Of a DNA stretch of 64,000 nt, positions 18,244 to 28,181 are shown piece after piece; the first letter of the stretch is position 1; every line of letters starts with the position of its first letter. The notes under the pieces are model-generated. The model saw only the letters and a program-made list of their open reading frames with translations, was not told the origin of the DNA and ran no database searches. The stretch is from Carboxylicivirga sp. (GTDB taxonomy: Bacteria > Bacteroidota > Bacteroidia > Bacteroidales > Marinilabiliaceae), in NCBI GenBank assembly GCA_025210475.1, contig JAOARW010000094.1:62001-126000 (forward strand). The letters are read 5' to 3'. Position numbers and translations under genes: made by a program.

Positions 18244-19098
18244 TCACTTATCTATTATATCCGTTTGGGGATTCTTTGCTGCTTCCCAGGCAATCATGGC
18301 TTTTTTCCGAACACTTCCCCATCGGTAGTCACCTATCACTCCCGATGCCCGAATAACCCGGTGACAAGGTATTAAGTAGGCCACCGGGTTACTGCCAATG
18401 GCTGTTCCTACTGCCCTCGATGCTTTGGGATGATCAATCAGCTGTGCAATATCGCCATAACTTGCCAAAGCCCCGTCAGGCAACTTTAACAAAGCATCCC
18501 ATACCTTCAGCTGAAAAGGTGTGCCTTTCAAGTGCAGTTTAATTTGAGGAAGCTCCTGCCAGTTGGCATTAAAAAATCTGCTTACCGCCTGGTGCATCTC
18601 CACATCCCTTGCTTTCAGATCTGCATTGGGAAACAACAAACGAAGCTCATCCATTGAGGTTTGCTCCTGCTCCGAAAAAGCAATGTAGCAAAGGCCTTTA
18701 GCTGTAGCACCAATAAGTATTCGTCCGAAACAAGATGAAGCAAAGGCATAATCAATGCTCAGTTTTTTACCTCCACTCTTATACTCACCGGATGTCATTC
18801 CCTCAATATTTACAAACATATCGTGCAAGCGCCCCGTACCCGAAAGCCCCACCCGATGAGCCGTGGCTGCCAGGCTTTGCTGCTGCAAAACGGTCTTCGC
18901 ATAATTCACATTTAAAAACTGCAGATACTTTTTAGGGGATACACCAACCCAATCCGTAAAAAGTTTCTGAAAATGAAAGGGACTTATATTTACATGAGCT
19001 GCAATTTCGTTTAAGTCGGGCTGTTCAGTGAAATGACCTTCTATAAACGAAATAGCCTTCGCAATGGTATCTTAATAATATTGTTGAGTTGTTTCCAT
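18244..19098 (-). pseudogene. ada: Ada-like AraC-type regulator / O6-methylguanine methyltransferase, in-frame stop
   Basis: Read from ATG at 19098 the frame gives eight codons, then TAA (19074-19072), then continues without another stop to 18244. After the TAA an AraC-type helix-turn-helix is intact (DLNEIAAHVNISPFHFQKLF ... GVSPKKYLQFL), followed by the methyltransferase domain with its active site PCHR and the VIGDYRWGSVRKK tail. The family takes methyl groups from O6-methylguanine onto that cysteine and can act as a regulator. No ATG, GTG or TTG start exists between the TAA and a GTG at 18909, which would remove most of the DNA-binding domain. So the gene is either a fresh nonsense mutant, makes a shorter methyltransferase from the GTG, or contains a sequence error. 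Confidence 0.8.
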
Positions 19099-19474
19099 AA
19101 CACGAAGAACAAGTTTTTACATGGCAAAATTACCATTTGCCTCGAATTCTTAAAACCCGATTCTTGCGATTATACACCCAATAGTTGCAACCTGCTACAT
19201 CATTAAGACAGATTGGAACATTGATTCATAAGTGAAGAGCTGAATTGAAAATCGTGAACTCCATTCTGGATTTAGCATTACCAACCACTAAATACCTAAG
19301 CTTGAATAGAAAGTGCACAAAAACCAGGCTTACTCATCAAGCAGAACACTTTGTGTTAATTGATGAAATTTGTGATTTTATATTTTATGATCAATGTTTA
19401 AGGCGAAATCCCGGCTCTACCCTCATTCCAAAATACCTCCGAAACAAAAATTCACTATATTGCGCAGATAAACC
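19099..19474. other. Divergent intergenic region, no gene recognised
   Basis: It separates ada (minus) from the sigma factor gene (plus) and must hold both promoters. A TATATTGC sequence lies about 15 bases before the sigma factor start. A 77-codon open frame at 19245-19478 begins with a non-ATG codon and lacks protein-like features. Confidence 0.5.
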
Positions 19475-20056
19475 ATGAAAGAGTACGGTAAACAATCGGA
19501 TAATCTGCTTATACAGGAAATATTAGAAGATAGTCAGTATGCTTTTAATCAATTATTTGAAAAGTATTATGATTATGCCTTCGATGTTACCACGCTCTAC
19601 TGTACCTACCAGGATGCCGAAGAAGTTATAAGTGATGTCTTTGCGCGCATCTGGAATAATCGTCAGCAATTGCAGGACGTCAGTAATTTTAAAAGCTACT
19701 TGTTTATTTCCCTTAAGAACCAGTGTCTGAATTATCTGCGAAAAAAGAAAATAGACACCGTTTCCATTGACGACACCTTTAATCATTTAAAACAAAAAGA
19801 AATGAATCCACAATCTTTATTGGAAATGGATGAATTAAATGATAAGGTGGAACAAGTGATTACCGAGCTACCGCCCAAATGCAAGGAAGCTTTTAAGTTG
19901 GTTCGTGAGGAGGGTTTAAAATATAAAGAGGCAGCTAAGAAATTATCCATTACCGAAAACACCTTGGATGTTCATCTGAAAAAGGCAACCAGGCGAATAA
20001 TGGAAGTCATCAAAAACTATGGCTTAAAAATATTAGTGATTTTATTACAGCAGTAA
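19475..20056 (+). CDS. ECF RNA polymerase sigma factor
   Basis: The 193-residue protein has the two ECF domains: region 2 with FNQLFEKYYDYAFDVTTLYC and DAEEVISDVFARIWNNR, and region 4 with LPPKCKEAFKLVREEGLKYK and the recognition helix ITENTLDVHLKKATRRI. It matches the Bacteroidota group of sigma-70 factors that pair with FecR and drive SusC/SusD genes. The FecR gene follows after 100 bases and the SusCD genes lie 3 kb downstream on the same strand, so these are its likely targets. The signal sensed is not visible. Confidence 0.93.
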   Translation: MKEYGKQSDNLLIQEILEDSQYAFNQLFEKYYDYAFDVTTLYCTYQDAEEVISDVFARIWNNRQQLQDVSNFKSYLFISLKNQCLNYLRKKKIDTVSIDDTFNHLKQKEMNPQSLLEMDELNDKVEQVITELPPKCKEAFKLVREEGLKYKEAAKKLSITENTLDVHLKKATRRIMEVIKNYGLKILVILLQQ

Positions 20057-20156
20057 ACGCCTATCATGATGCACTTTAAAATTTTTCTTGATTTTTTTTC
20101 ATTTTCGGGTAACGGAAAAGCAATTGGATTGAGTCTTTACAATTAAGAAGAAAAAA

Positions 20157-21203
20157 ATGATTAAAAATAACGTTGACATAGAGCATATAATTGCCAAAAA
20201 GATTAGTGGCGACATTACGCCTTCCGAAACCAAAGATCTATTCGATTGGATTTCGGAAAGTAATGAGCATGCCCTTGTTTACGAAAAGATGATGCACAAC
20301 ATCGGCTTTAAGCAAAAGCAATTGCGAAAAAGTACCATCTGGAAAAAGATCGAAAACAAGTCAACGAAAAAAGAAAGCCGTCATCCACTATTCACTTTGA
20401 ATCGCTTTGTCAAAGTGGCGGCCATTTTGGTTCTAATTGCCCTTATACCGATTGCTTTAGGTAAATACGGAGAGGATGAACACGGACATGGCTTTACCAA
20501 TACGGTTACCGGAACCGAACTGGTGACATCATTTTACCTGCCCGATGGTACACGGGTATTTTTATCACGAGGCAGCGAATTAAGCTACAACGATAATTAC
20601 AATGTCAAAAATCGGGAGCTACTGTTAAAAGGGAAGGCCTATTTCGAAATTGATGAACAAGCGGCTCATCTTCCTTTAATTGTTAACTCAGGTAAACGAT
20701 GTGCCATAGCCCGAAAAGGTAAATTAGCCATCGAGGGAGAAGCCGATAATCTGGATGTATCTGTTGAAGAAGGCGAAGTAACCGTGGTGGATACGGTGTA
20801 CAAAGAAGTTATCATCCCCATGTTTAAGTTACAACCGGCACTGCCTGTGAATGGCAAAAAGAAGCTGGCGGAATTTGAAAGTACAAAACTTAAACAGGGA
20901 CAGCGCGTTACTTACACCGACGAGGATATACTGGCAAAAACAGAGGTAGGCAACTATTGCGAGGTGTTTAGCTGGAAAGACAAAGTATTTTGCTTTAGCA
21001 ATTTAAAACAACATGAATTAGCGTTTAAAATAGCCGATTGGTATGGCAAGCAAGTCGAATTTAAAGGCGACTTAAGACCATACATTAACTATTCAGGTAG
21101 TTACGACAACCCATCGGTAAGGGATTTAATAAAAGAGGTTTTCGGAAAAGAAGTAAAAGAGGTAAAGGAAACAAAGAGGAAAATAACAGTTATTTTTTCA
21201 TAA
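20157..21203 (+). CDS. FecR family anti-sigma factor
   Basis: The 348-residue protein has an N-terminal cytosolic part, one membrane helix (about residues 89-101, VAAILVLIALIPIALG) and a periplasmic FecR domain with the typical FYLPDGTRVFLSRGSELSY and LLLKGKAYFEIDE segments, ending in a DUF4974-like domain (FSWKDKVFCFSNLKQHEL... and PYINYSGSYDN). It would hold the sigma factor inactive until the SusC receptor, through its N-terminal domain and TonB, signals substrate uptake. One oddity is a proline-containing insert with PALPVNGKKKLAEFE near residues 226-240. Confidence 0.92.
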   Translation: MIKNNVDIEHIIAKKISGDITPSETKDLFDWISESNEHALVYEKMMHNIGFKQKQLRKSTIWKKIENKSTKKESRHPLFTLNRFVKVAAILVLIALIPIALGKYGEDEHGHGFTNTVTGTELVTSFYLPDGTRVFLSRGSELSYNDNYNVKNRELLLKGKAYFEIDEQAAHLPLIVNSGKRCAIARKGKLAIEGEADNLDVSVEEGEVTVVDTVYKEVIIPMFKLQPALPVNGKKKLAEFESTKLKQGQRVTYTDEDILAKTEVGNYCEVFSWKDKVFCFSNLKQHELAFKIADWYGKQVEFKGDLRPYINYSGSYDNPSVRDLIKEVFGKEVKEVKETKRKITVIFS

Positions 21204-21428
21204 GATAGCGAACAACATATGTGATTAACATGGACGTTGCCACATGACCGAAGGCATAATCTATGACCTTAAATCATTGACCCAATTAATGATGCTGGGA
21301 TAAATGTATCCTGTTGAGATTGAAAAATAATTTATTATTAACTATTTAATTACAAAAAGACAGTAGTCTGTATTATCACCCTTAATCAATACCAAACTAC
21401 CGTCTTCATTTACTAAAACTTAAATTGT

Positions 21429-22850
21429 ATGAAAACAAATTTATTAAAATTTGTAATGGGAATCCTATTACCCGTTACTTTAGTTATGACTTCGTGTGAA
21501 GATGATGCACCAAAGTCTTCTCTTACAGGTCTTACATCATTCAGTTTTATGGCAGATGATGCCATTCCGGGACTTGAAAATATTAAATTTGAAATCAACC
21601 AAACAACACATACCATTACTAACGCAGACGAATTGCCTTATATGGCAGATGTTTCGGCATTAGTGGCCGAATATGAAGCCATTGACAAAACCGTTGTTAC
21701 TGTGGGTACTACCGAGCAGGAAAGCGGTGTTACAGAAAATGATTTCAGCTCACCCTTAAGTTATGTCGTTACTGCAGAAGATGGTGTAACACAAATTACT
21801 TATCAGGTAACTGTAAATGTATCTCAGGTTAACCCTGAAGGTGTAAGCTGGGTGAAAGAGAACCCTGCAATTACTGATATGGCATACAATGCATCGCAAG
21901 CCATTTATTTTAAAGATAAGCATCTGGCTATCTTTAGTAGTGGTGGTTTCTCTTGCTCTTCGAAACTATTTAAGTCAACCGACGGTAAATCATGGGATGA
22001 GATTACACTTGAATCAAACTTCCCTGGTGCAGCTGCAGGTGCCTATTACACCTTCACAGTATTTAAAGAGAAGCTTTATGTAACTGGTTACACAGCACTT
22101 GCCGGCGGATGGGCTCCTTCTGACATTGCTGAAGTTTGGGAAAGTACTGATGGTGAAACTTTCACTAAGTTGGATAATGCCTTTACTACAGCAGGAGTTA
22201 CTACCGAAAACTTTGTTCATAACAACGCTCTTTGGGTAGTTGGTGGTCAAACATCTTTCTATGGTTCTATTACCGGAGCTAAAGGTGTAGATTCGGATTT
22301 CTTCGGTCCACAATCTGTTGTTAATAAAGTTAGAACAACTACTGACCTAACAACATGGACAGAAACAGATCTTCCGGAAGAAGCACCGCGTCGTTATGCA
22401 GCTAATGTTGTACACGATGGTAAAATGTTTATGATTGGTGGTCAGCTACAGGGCGGGTTCCTTTCAAGTGATGTATGGTCTAGCACTGATGGAACAACCT
22501 GGACAAAAAGCACACCTGTTGGATTAACAGAACGCATGGGTGCTGCTGCTATCTCATACGATGGTAAAATCTGGTTATTTGGTGGACAAACCGAACTTGG
22601 TGTTTGCTCAAACGAAGTATTGGTTTCTACAGATGGTATTAATTGGACTGCGCCGGATGAAGATGCTTTATTACCTGCTGAGTTCACAGCGCGTGCAGGA
22701 CACTCTGCATATCTCGATGCCGACAATAAAGTGTGGATCGTAGGAGGCTACACTGCTGTACAAACAACATCTGAAGGTGCAAGTGAACCTGATGGAGAAA
22801 CTGTAACTCCGCTTCACGATGTATGGAGTGGTAAACTAAATAAATTGTAA
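21429..22850 (+). CDS. DUF6242-like lipoprotein with kelch-type repeats
   Basis: The 473-residue protein starts with a signal and lipobox VMTSCED, so it is lipid-anchored. Residues about 30-135 form an Ig/cadherin-like domain with a VTAEDGVTQITYQVTV end, a pattern seen in DUF6242 proteins. The rest is a set of about five repeats with WESTDGETF, WSSTDGTTW, VSTDGINW and GGQT(E)LG, as in kelch-type beta-propellers. It is between FecR and SusC and ends in a strong hairpin, so it is probably a surface lipoprotein of the same uptake system. An imperfect hairpin AAGACAGTAGT/ACTACCGTCTT precedes the gene at 21358-21407. Confidence 0.75.
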   Translation: MKTNLLKFVMGILLPVTLVMTSCEDDAPKSSLTGLTSFSFMADDAIPGLENIKFEINQTTHTITNADELPYMADVSALVAEYEAIDKTVVTVGTTEQESGVTENDFSSPLSYVVTAEDGVTQITYQVTVNVSQVNPEGVSWVKENPAITDMAYNASQAIYFKDKHLAIFSSGGFSCSSKLFKSTDGKSWDEITLESNFPGAAAGAYYTFTVFKEKLYVTGYTALAGGWAPSDIAEVWESTDGETFTKLDNAFTTAGVTTENFVHNNALWVVGGQTSFYGSITGAKGVDSDFFGPQSVVNKVRTTTDLTTWTETDLPEEAPRRYAANVVHDGKMFMIGGQLQGGFLSSDVWSSTDGTTWTKSTPVGLTERMGAAAISYDGKIWLFGGQTELGVCSNEVLVSTDGINWTAPDEDALLPAEFTARAGHSAYLDADNKVWIVGGYTAVQTTSEGASEPDGETVTPLHDVWSGKLNKL

Positions 22851-22857
22851 GATTTTT

Positions 22858-22905
22858 AAAGGAGGTTACCTATCACCGGTATAACCAAATCAGGTAACCT
22901 CCTTT
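22858..22905 (+). terminator. Hairpin after the DUF6242-like gene
   Basis: AAAGGAGGTTACC pairs perfectly with GGTAACCTCCTTT around a 20-base loop, followed by a mixed C/T tract. It probably ends or weakens the transcript before susC, about 75 bases downstream. Confidence 0.7.
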
Positions 22906-22980
22906 CCCTTTACTTTCCAAACTTTTTTTCGTAACTAAAATCATATTATAATCTACCTGTCAGGTAATAAATCTACTGCC

Positions 22981-25900
22981 ATGCACAAAGCACTATATAT
23001 AATTGGCATATGGCTTTTATCTTCGATCAGCCTCCTTGCACAGGAAACTGTTGAAGCAGTCACGCTTCAGCCGGCAACCGTAAAAGGGATCGTTGTTGAT
23101 TCTAAAACAGGGGAACCCATCCCGGGAGCCAATGTATATATCAAAGAAACCATGCGAGGCGATGTGTCCGGCATGGAAGGAGAATTTCATATTCTTGAGA
23201 TTAAAGAAGGACAAACCATTTGCATCTCTTGCATTGGTTGTAAAGATCAGTATATCGTTTTCAGAGGTCAGGAATATATCAAGGCCGAATTAATTGAAGA
23301 TGTAGTCGCATTAGGTGAAGTGGTAACCGTAGGATATGGTGTTCAGGAACGTCGGGATCTGACAGGATCAGTAGCCAAAGTATCATCAGATGAGATTGCC
23401 GGCCTAGCACCTAGTTTTGACAACGCCCTGGTAGGTAAAGTAGCCGGAGTAAATGTCAACCTGAGTAGCGGTGCTCCGGGTAGTGCTACTTCTATTACTA
23501 TTCGCGGTTTATCGTCAATTAATGCCGACAGTAATCCATTAATCGTTATTGATGGTGTACCTGTTTATGGAACAGGTAAAGGGGTTAATAACCTCGATTT
23601 TGGTAATGGCACTGTTTCCGGAGCTGCTGTAGGCGGTAATTCGGTCAGCAATGGCTATTCACAACAACCCGAATTTGAACGCAATCCATTGGCTGCCTTA
23701 AATCCCGATGACATTGAATCCATTGAAATATTAAAAGATGCTTATTCAACAGCAATCTACGGATCGCGTGGTGCGGCTGGTGTTATTCTGGTAACCACCA
23801 AAAAAGGAAAAAAAGGAAAACCGCAGATAAACGTTGGTTATGCTGTTACCTTAAGTGAACCAATGGGTACTCCTGATCTGTTAAATGCTGAGGAATTTAG
23901 CAGTATCTATACCAAATTTAACAAAGACATTAACACAAATGGCGACTGGGCCTTTCCTACAACTCATAATACTGATTGGCTAAACGAAGTATTGCGCACT
24001 GGTGTAACGCATGAATCTCGTGCTTCTGTATCCGGAGGAACCGATAACACCTCCTACTTCATTAGTTTCAGTCAGTTTGATCAAGAGGGTTACATCATAA
24101 ATCAGGATTTTAACCGTAACAGTGTTCGAACAAATTTTGACTTCAGTCCTGCCGATTGGATCAACTTTGGAACCAATTCTTCATTTACACTTATCGACAA
24201 TTCAGCTCTCAATAGTCAGTCGGTGTATCGCGATGCCATTATGATGTCTCCGAACATCCCGATCTATCACCCGGATGGCTCCTACTTTTTTCATACACCA
24301 AGTAGCGACGAACACAATATCAATACTTTAGCGGGCCACCTCAGTAATCCTGTAGCAAAAGCCAACGAAGATAATTATTCGAAAGACACGCGTGTTATAT
24401 CAAACTTCTATGCCGAACTGAAGCCATTACCTTGGTTACGCTTTAAATCAGAGCTTGGATTTGATATCTATAACACTAAATCTTATAACCGTAATATAGC
24501 AACACCTCAAAACCCAGGTGGTACAGGAACTTCTGCTTCGAATCAAAATTTCAAGTACGTTGTCAATAACGTATTAACACTTCGTAAGATGACCGACAAC
24601 CATCTTTTCAATGCCATTATAGGTCAGAGTTTTGAGAAGTCGGAAGAAAGCAGAATGCGGGTTACGGGCAGTAACTTTTTTGATGATAGTGAAGGCAGCA
24701 TACAATCAGCAGCTGATAAACGTGTGCTCGATGCTTTAACCCAGGAGTGGGCTGTAGTATCTTATTTTACACGCCTCAACTATCGCTATAAAAACCGTTA
24801 CCTCGCAGGTTTCACTTATCGCATTGATGGTTCTTCAAGATTCAGTAAGAATGAGCGCTACCGCGGATTCCCCTCTGTTTCAGCTGGATGGATTGCCACG
24901 GAAGAGGGATTTATGGAAGGAACAAGATCATGGCTGAGCGAACTAAAAATCAGGGGTAGTTATGGACTTACCGGATTAGATGGCTCCTTTGGTGGGTACT
25001 ATGGCAACCAGGGCATTTGGGTGCGCGATAACCGAACACAAGGCGGAAGTACCCTGATATATAATGGTATTCCATTGCTATTTAACAAAGAACCGGTTAA
25101 TCCTAATCTCGAATGGGAAACCACCTCTTCGATTGACCTGGGTATTGATGCATCCTTATTTGGCGGCAAACTGGACATCACGCTTGATTACTTTTACAAA
25201 CGTACCAATAACCTCCTAGCCGATGATTATGTGCCACTTTACATGGGTTTTTCTACCCAACAACAAAACATTGGTGATATGAAAAGCGAAGGACTGGAAC
25301 TGTTGGTAAACGGTACCATTCTTCAAAATCAGGATTGGAACTGGACAGGCTCATTCAATATTTCGCGTATCACAGATAAGCTACTTAGTTTAACTGAGGC
25401 TGGTTATCAAATGGTAAATACTCAGTCGCAAAACAACAAGAAAGTATTTGTAGTTGGCGAAAGCCTGAACCAGTTTTATACCTACAACTGGATCGGAGTA
25501 GATCCTTTAACCGGTAATCCGATGTGGCGATATGACGACGGTACAGTAAGCGATGTTCCACCACAAGGTTTATTTGACAGTAATGATCCATTAGCCAACC
25601 GTTCGGCCTCAGGAAGCAGTATGCCTGACTTTTATGGTGGCTTTAGTAATAACATCCGATATAAAAACTGGGACTTGAATTTTGCCTTCTCATTCTCAGT
25701 TGGACAAAAACTTTATAATGGTACTCAAGCAACATTAATGACCTATACACTTCCTGAATCAAATAACCTATCAAGAGATATATTGGATTACTGGAAAATA
25801 AGCGGTCATAACACCGATGTACCAAAACTTGATAACAAAACAACGGTTTATAAATCGCCTGGATCTTCAGCCTATAGTGGGTTCAATGGTTACGATGTTA

Positions 25901-26174
25901 GCCGCGTTAACAACCGCTTTCTTGAGGATGCCTCATATTTACGATTGCGCAACATAACCTTAGGCTATTCATTCAAAGGCGAATGGGTTAAAAACTATAC
26001 ATGCAGCGGGTTCGGGTTTATGCTCAAGGCACAAACCTGTTAACGTTCACCAAATACAGCGGCATTGACCCTGAAGTGAGTGCCTTTGGATCCAGTGCCA
26101 TATTAGGCGGATACGACGAAATTACAATGCCACAGGCTAAAAGCATTAAAATAGGTGTTGACATTAGTTTTTAA
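22981..26174 (+). pseudogene. SusC/RagA TonB-linked outer-membrane protein, 3' frameshift
   Basis: A signal peptide, a CarboxypepD_reg-like domain (about residues 30-105), the VVTVGYGVQERRDLTGSV signature, a plug domain (GAPGSATSITIRGLSSINAD; AIYGSRGAAGVILVTTKKG) and a long barrel are all present. The frame as read ends at 26043 after 1020 residues. The lost C-terminus is intact in another frame: from about 25995 it reads LYMQRVRVYAQGTNLLTFTK and goes on to a TAA at 26172-26174 ending in KIGVDISF. A single A added to the A-run 25990-25994 restores one frame of 1064 residues. The final strands are needed for barrel assembly, so the gene is broken unless this is a sequence error. The susD gene starts 25 bases later. 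Confidence 0.9.
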
Positions 26175-26199
26175 GGATAACCAATAAGACAAAATTAGT

Positions 26200-27627
26200 A
26201 TGAGAACAATACATATATTTCTGACTCTTATAAGTATTGGTGTATTCTTTACATCATGCGACAAGCAGCTTGATTTAGCTCCTGAGGACACCATTGTCGA
26301 AGATAAGGTGTTTGAAAAGTTTTCTTCAGCTGAAGCAGCAGTTGCGGGTACTTACCACATGCTATTTACCGCCGCTACTAAAGATTATGTTATGGCTGAG
26401 GCTACCTCTTCCACTTGTAGGTATACAGCGGGCGCAGGACGAACTTATGATGAAATCAATAACGGAACCGTTCTACAGGATAATAATACACTCGAAAATA
26501 TCTATGGAGCCTATTACGAAGCTACTGTTCAGGCCAACTTATTACTTTATAAAATTCCTGAACTGGGTAAATATGAAGAATCGCTAATGAAACAGCACAT
26601 GGCTGAAGCCCGGTTCATCAGAGCCTATTCTTATATGCGTTTACTGGGTTTTTATGGCGATGGTGCTTTAATGAATCAGCCACAAAAAGATGGGATTGTA
26701 ATGTACCTGGAGCACTATGATGGTTTTAATCGTGATACCGATATTCTTCCCCGTAGTACTAATGAGGAAGTATTTCAACAAATAATCACCGACCTTGAAG
26801 ATGCCATTGATGACTTACCAGAGCCAATTGAGCAGGAAGGGATTGAAACAAAAGTAAGCCGGGCCAACAAAGCTATTTGCGAGGCTTTATTAACCCGTGT
26901 GTATATGTACAAACGTGACTATACAAATGCAGCTATATGGGCTGATAAAGTGCTGGTTCGCACAGAATATAAGGTGGAAGATAATTTACGAACAGTATTT
27001 CCACTAAATCCGGATGGTAGTGCAATGACATTCTCGCAAGAGCACATTTTTGGTTTCCCGGTAAGTACAAATGGGGGTAACTGGCAATTTGGCGGAAACA
27101 ACATTTACTACGTTTTTAAAGCCTTTTGGTACAGCCCGGAACTTATTGCAAGCTTTGCTGATACCGACGTACGTAAAACAGAATTGATGGTGGAAGGCAA
27201 AGATAATGGTAAAACCATCTTTGTTACCAACAAATACCCAAATCAAAATGGACGCGATAACATGACCATGATGCGTCTGCCAGAAATTATTCTGTCGAAA
27301 GCAGAGGCACTTGCTCACACATCAAGTACCGTTACTCAGGAGATGGTGGACTTATTAAACGACATTCACCTAAGGGCGAACCCGGGCGATGATGCCTTTG
27401 AAACAGAAGATTTTGCATCAACGGATTTATTCATCCAGCGGATTTTACTTGAGCGCGATAAAGAGTTAACATTCGAAGGATTCACTCGCTTCGATCATCT
27501 TAGAACAGATCGACCATTGTACAATCCCGATTTACCGGATAACAAAAAAGTATTCCCAATTCCATTGCGTGAAATACAAATTAGCAATGGTGTGGTCAAA
27601 CAAAATGAAGGTTACACAACCAATTAA
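26200..27627 (+). CDS. SusD/RagB family lipoprotein
   Basis: The 475-residue protein has a lipobox FFTSCDKQ, then the conserved SusD start (LDLAPEDTIVEDKVF, AVAGTYHMLF), TPR-like helices with MAEARFIRAYSYMRLLGFYG and the C-terminal LLERDKELTFEGFTRFDHLR motif. It is the surface substrate-binding partner of the SusC protein encoded just upstream. There are no nearby glycosidases; the companion genes are thioredoxins and an SRPBCC-like protein, so the substrate may not be a glycan. The last residues (FPIPLREIQISNGVVKQNEG) match the normal end of the family. Confidence 0.95.
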   Translation: MRTIHIFLTLISIGVFFTSCDKQLDLAPEDTIVEDKVFEKFSSAEAAVAGTYHMLFTAATKDYVMAEATSSTCRYTAGAGRTYDEINNGTVLQDNNTLENIYGAYYEATVQANLLLYKIPELGKYEESLMKQHMAEARFIRAYSYMRLLGFYGDGALMNQPQKDGIVMYLEHYDGFNRDTDILPRSTNEEVFQQIITDLEDAIDDLPEPIEQEGIETKVSRANKAICEALLTRVYMYKRDYTNAAIWADKVLVRTEYKVEDNLRTVFPLNPDGSAMTFSQEHIFGFPVSTNGGNWQFGGNNIYYVFKAFWYSPELIASFADTDVRKTELMVEGKDNGKTIFVTNKYPNQNGRDNMTMMRLPEIILSKAEALAHTSSTVTQEMVDLLNDIHLRANPGDDAFETEDFASTDLFIQRILLERDKELTFEGFTRFDHLRTDRPLYNPDLPDNKKVFPIPLREIQISNGVVKQNEGYTTN

Positions 27628-27645
27628 CAAACACTTACATACATA

Positions 27646-28161
27646 ATGAACAAGTTTAAAATCAGTAAAGCACTGGTAGTAATAGGTATTGCCCTATTGT
27701 TAGTTCCCAGCGTCAATGCACAGATGCAACCAGCTAAGCGAATTGAGCCTAAAATTATTAAGGGGATGTCCTTAAATGCTCCTGCATCAGAAGTATGGAA
27801 TCTAGTGGCTAGTCCAAAAAAGTTTTACGAGGCCATACCTGAGGTTAAGGAATTAAAATGTCCGGCCATTACTAAAGATGCCAAGATGAGTTTTGTTATC
27901 CCAGGAGATAGCAAGCGTCAGCAAGAAGTAAGTTTTTTTGATGAGCATGACCAATCAATTTCATATTATATCACTCAATCGGATTACTATCACCAGCCTC
28001 TGGTATATATCATTTCAGTGGGTAGTGATGAAGAAAACTCTTTCTTACAATTTAAAGCCGTTTTTAGCACCGGCAATAAGAAAGAAGATAAACGCATTGA
28101 AGAATTGGTACTTGGCGAATGGCTTTTAATTAAGAAGTCCCTCGAAAAGAAATTTAATTAA
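27646..28161 (+). CDS. Exported SRPBCC-like (START fold) protein
   Basis: The 171-residue protein has a signal peptide (cleavage near VNAQ, residue 25) and a body with the SRPBCC pattern: a first strand IIKGMSLNAPASEVWNLVA, the helix SPKKFYEAIPEV, and strands KMSFVIPGD, QEVSFFDEHDQSISYYI, FLQFKAVFSTG, then a long last helix RIEELVLGEWLLIKKSLEKK. This fold makes a deep pocket for hydrophobic ligands. An exported member inside a SusCD locus is unusual and suggests binding of an imported molecule in the periplasm. Fold assignment is by pattern only. Confidence 0.65.
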   Translation: MNKFKISKALVVIGIALLLVPSVNAQMQPAKRIEPKIIKGMSLNAPASEVWNLVASPKKFYEAIPEVKELKCPAITKDAKMSFVIPGDSKRQQEVSFFDEHDQSISYYITQSDYYHQPLVYIISVGSDEENSFLQFKAVFSTGNKKEDKRIEELVLGEWLLIKKSLEKKFN

Positions 28162-28181
28162 TACTCCTAATACATCAACAA

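Noticed and set aside
17914-18375. 153-codon ORF on the plus strand
   Set aside because: It is antisense to the ABM and ada genes and has no protein-like features.
19245-19478. 77-codon ORF before the sigma factor
   Set aside because: Non-ATG start, overlap with the sigma factor start and no protein-like pattern; more likely promoter DNA.
22981-26043. Naturally short SusC
   Set aside because: The missing C-terminal strands are present and in good condition in the next frame, so the early stop comes from a one-base loss.
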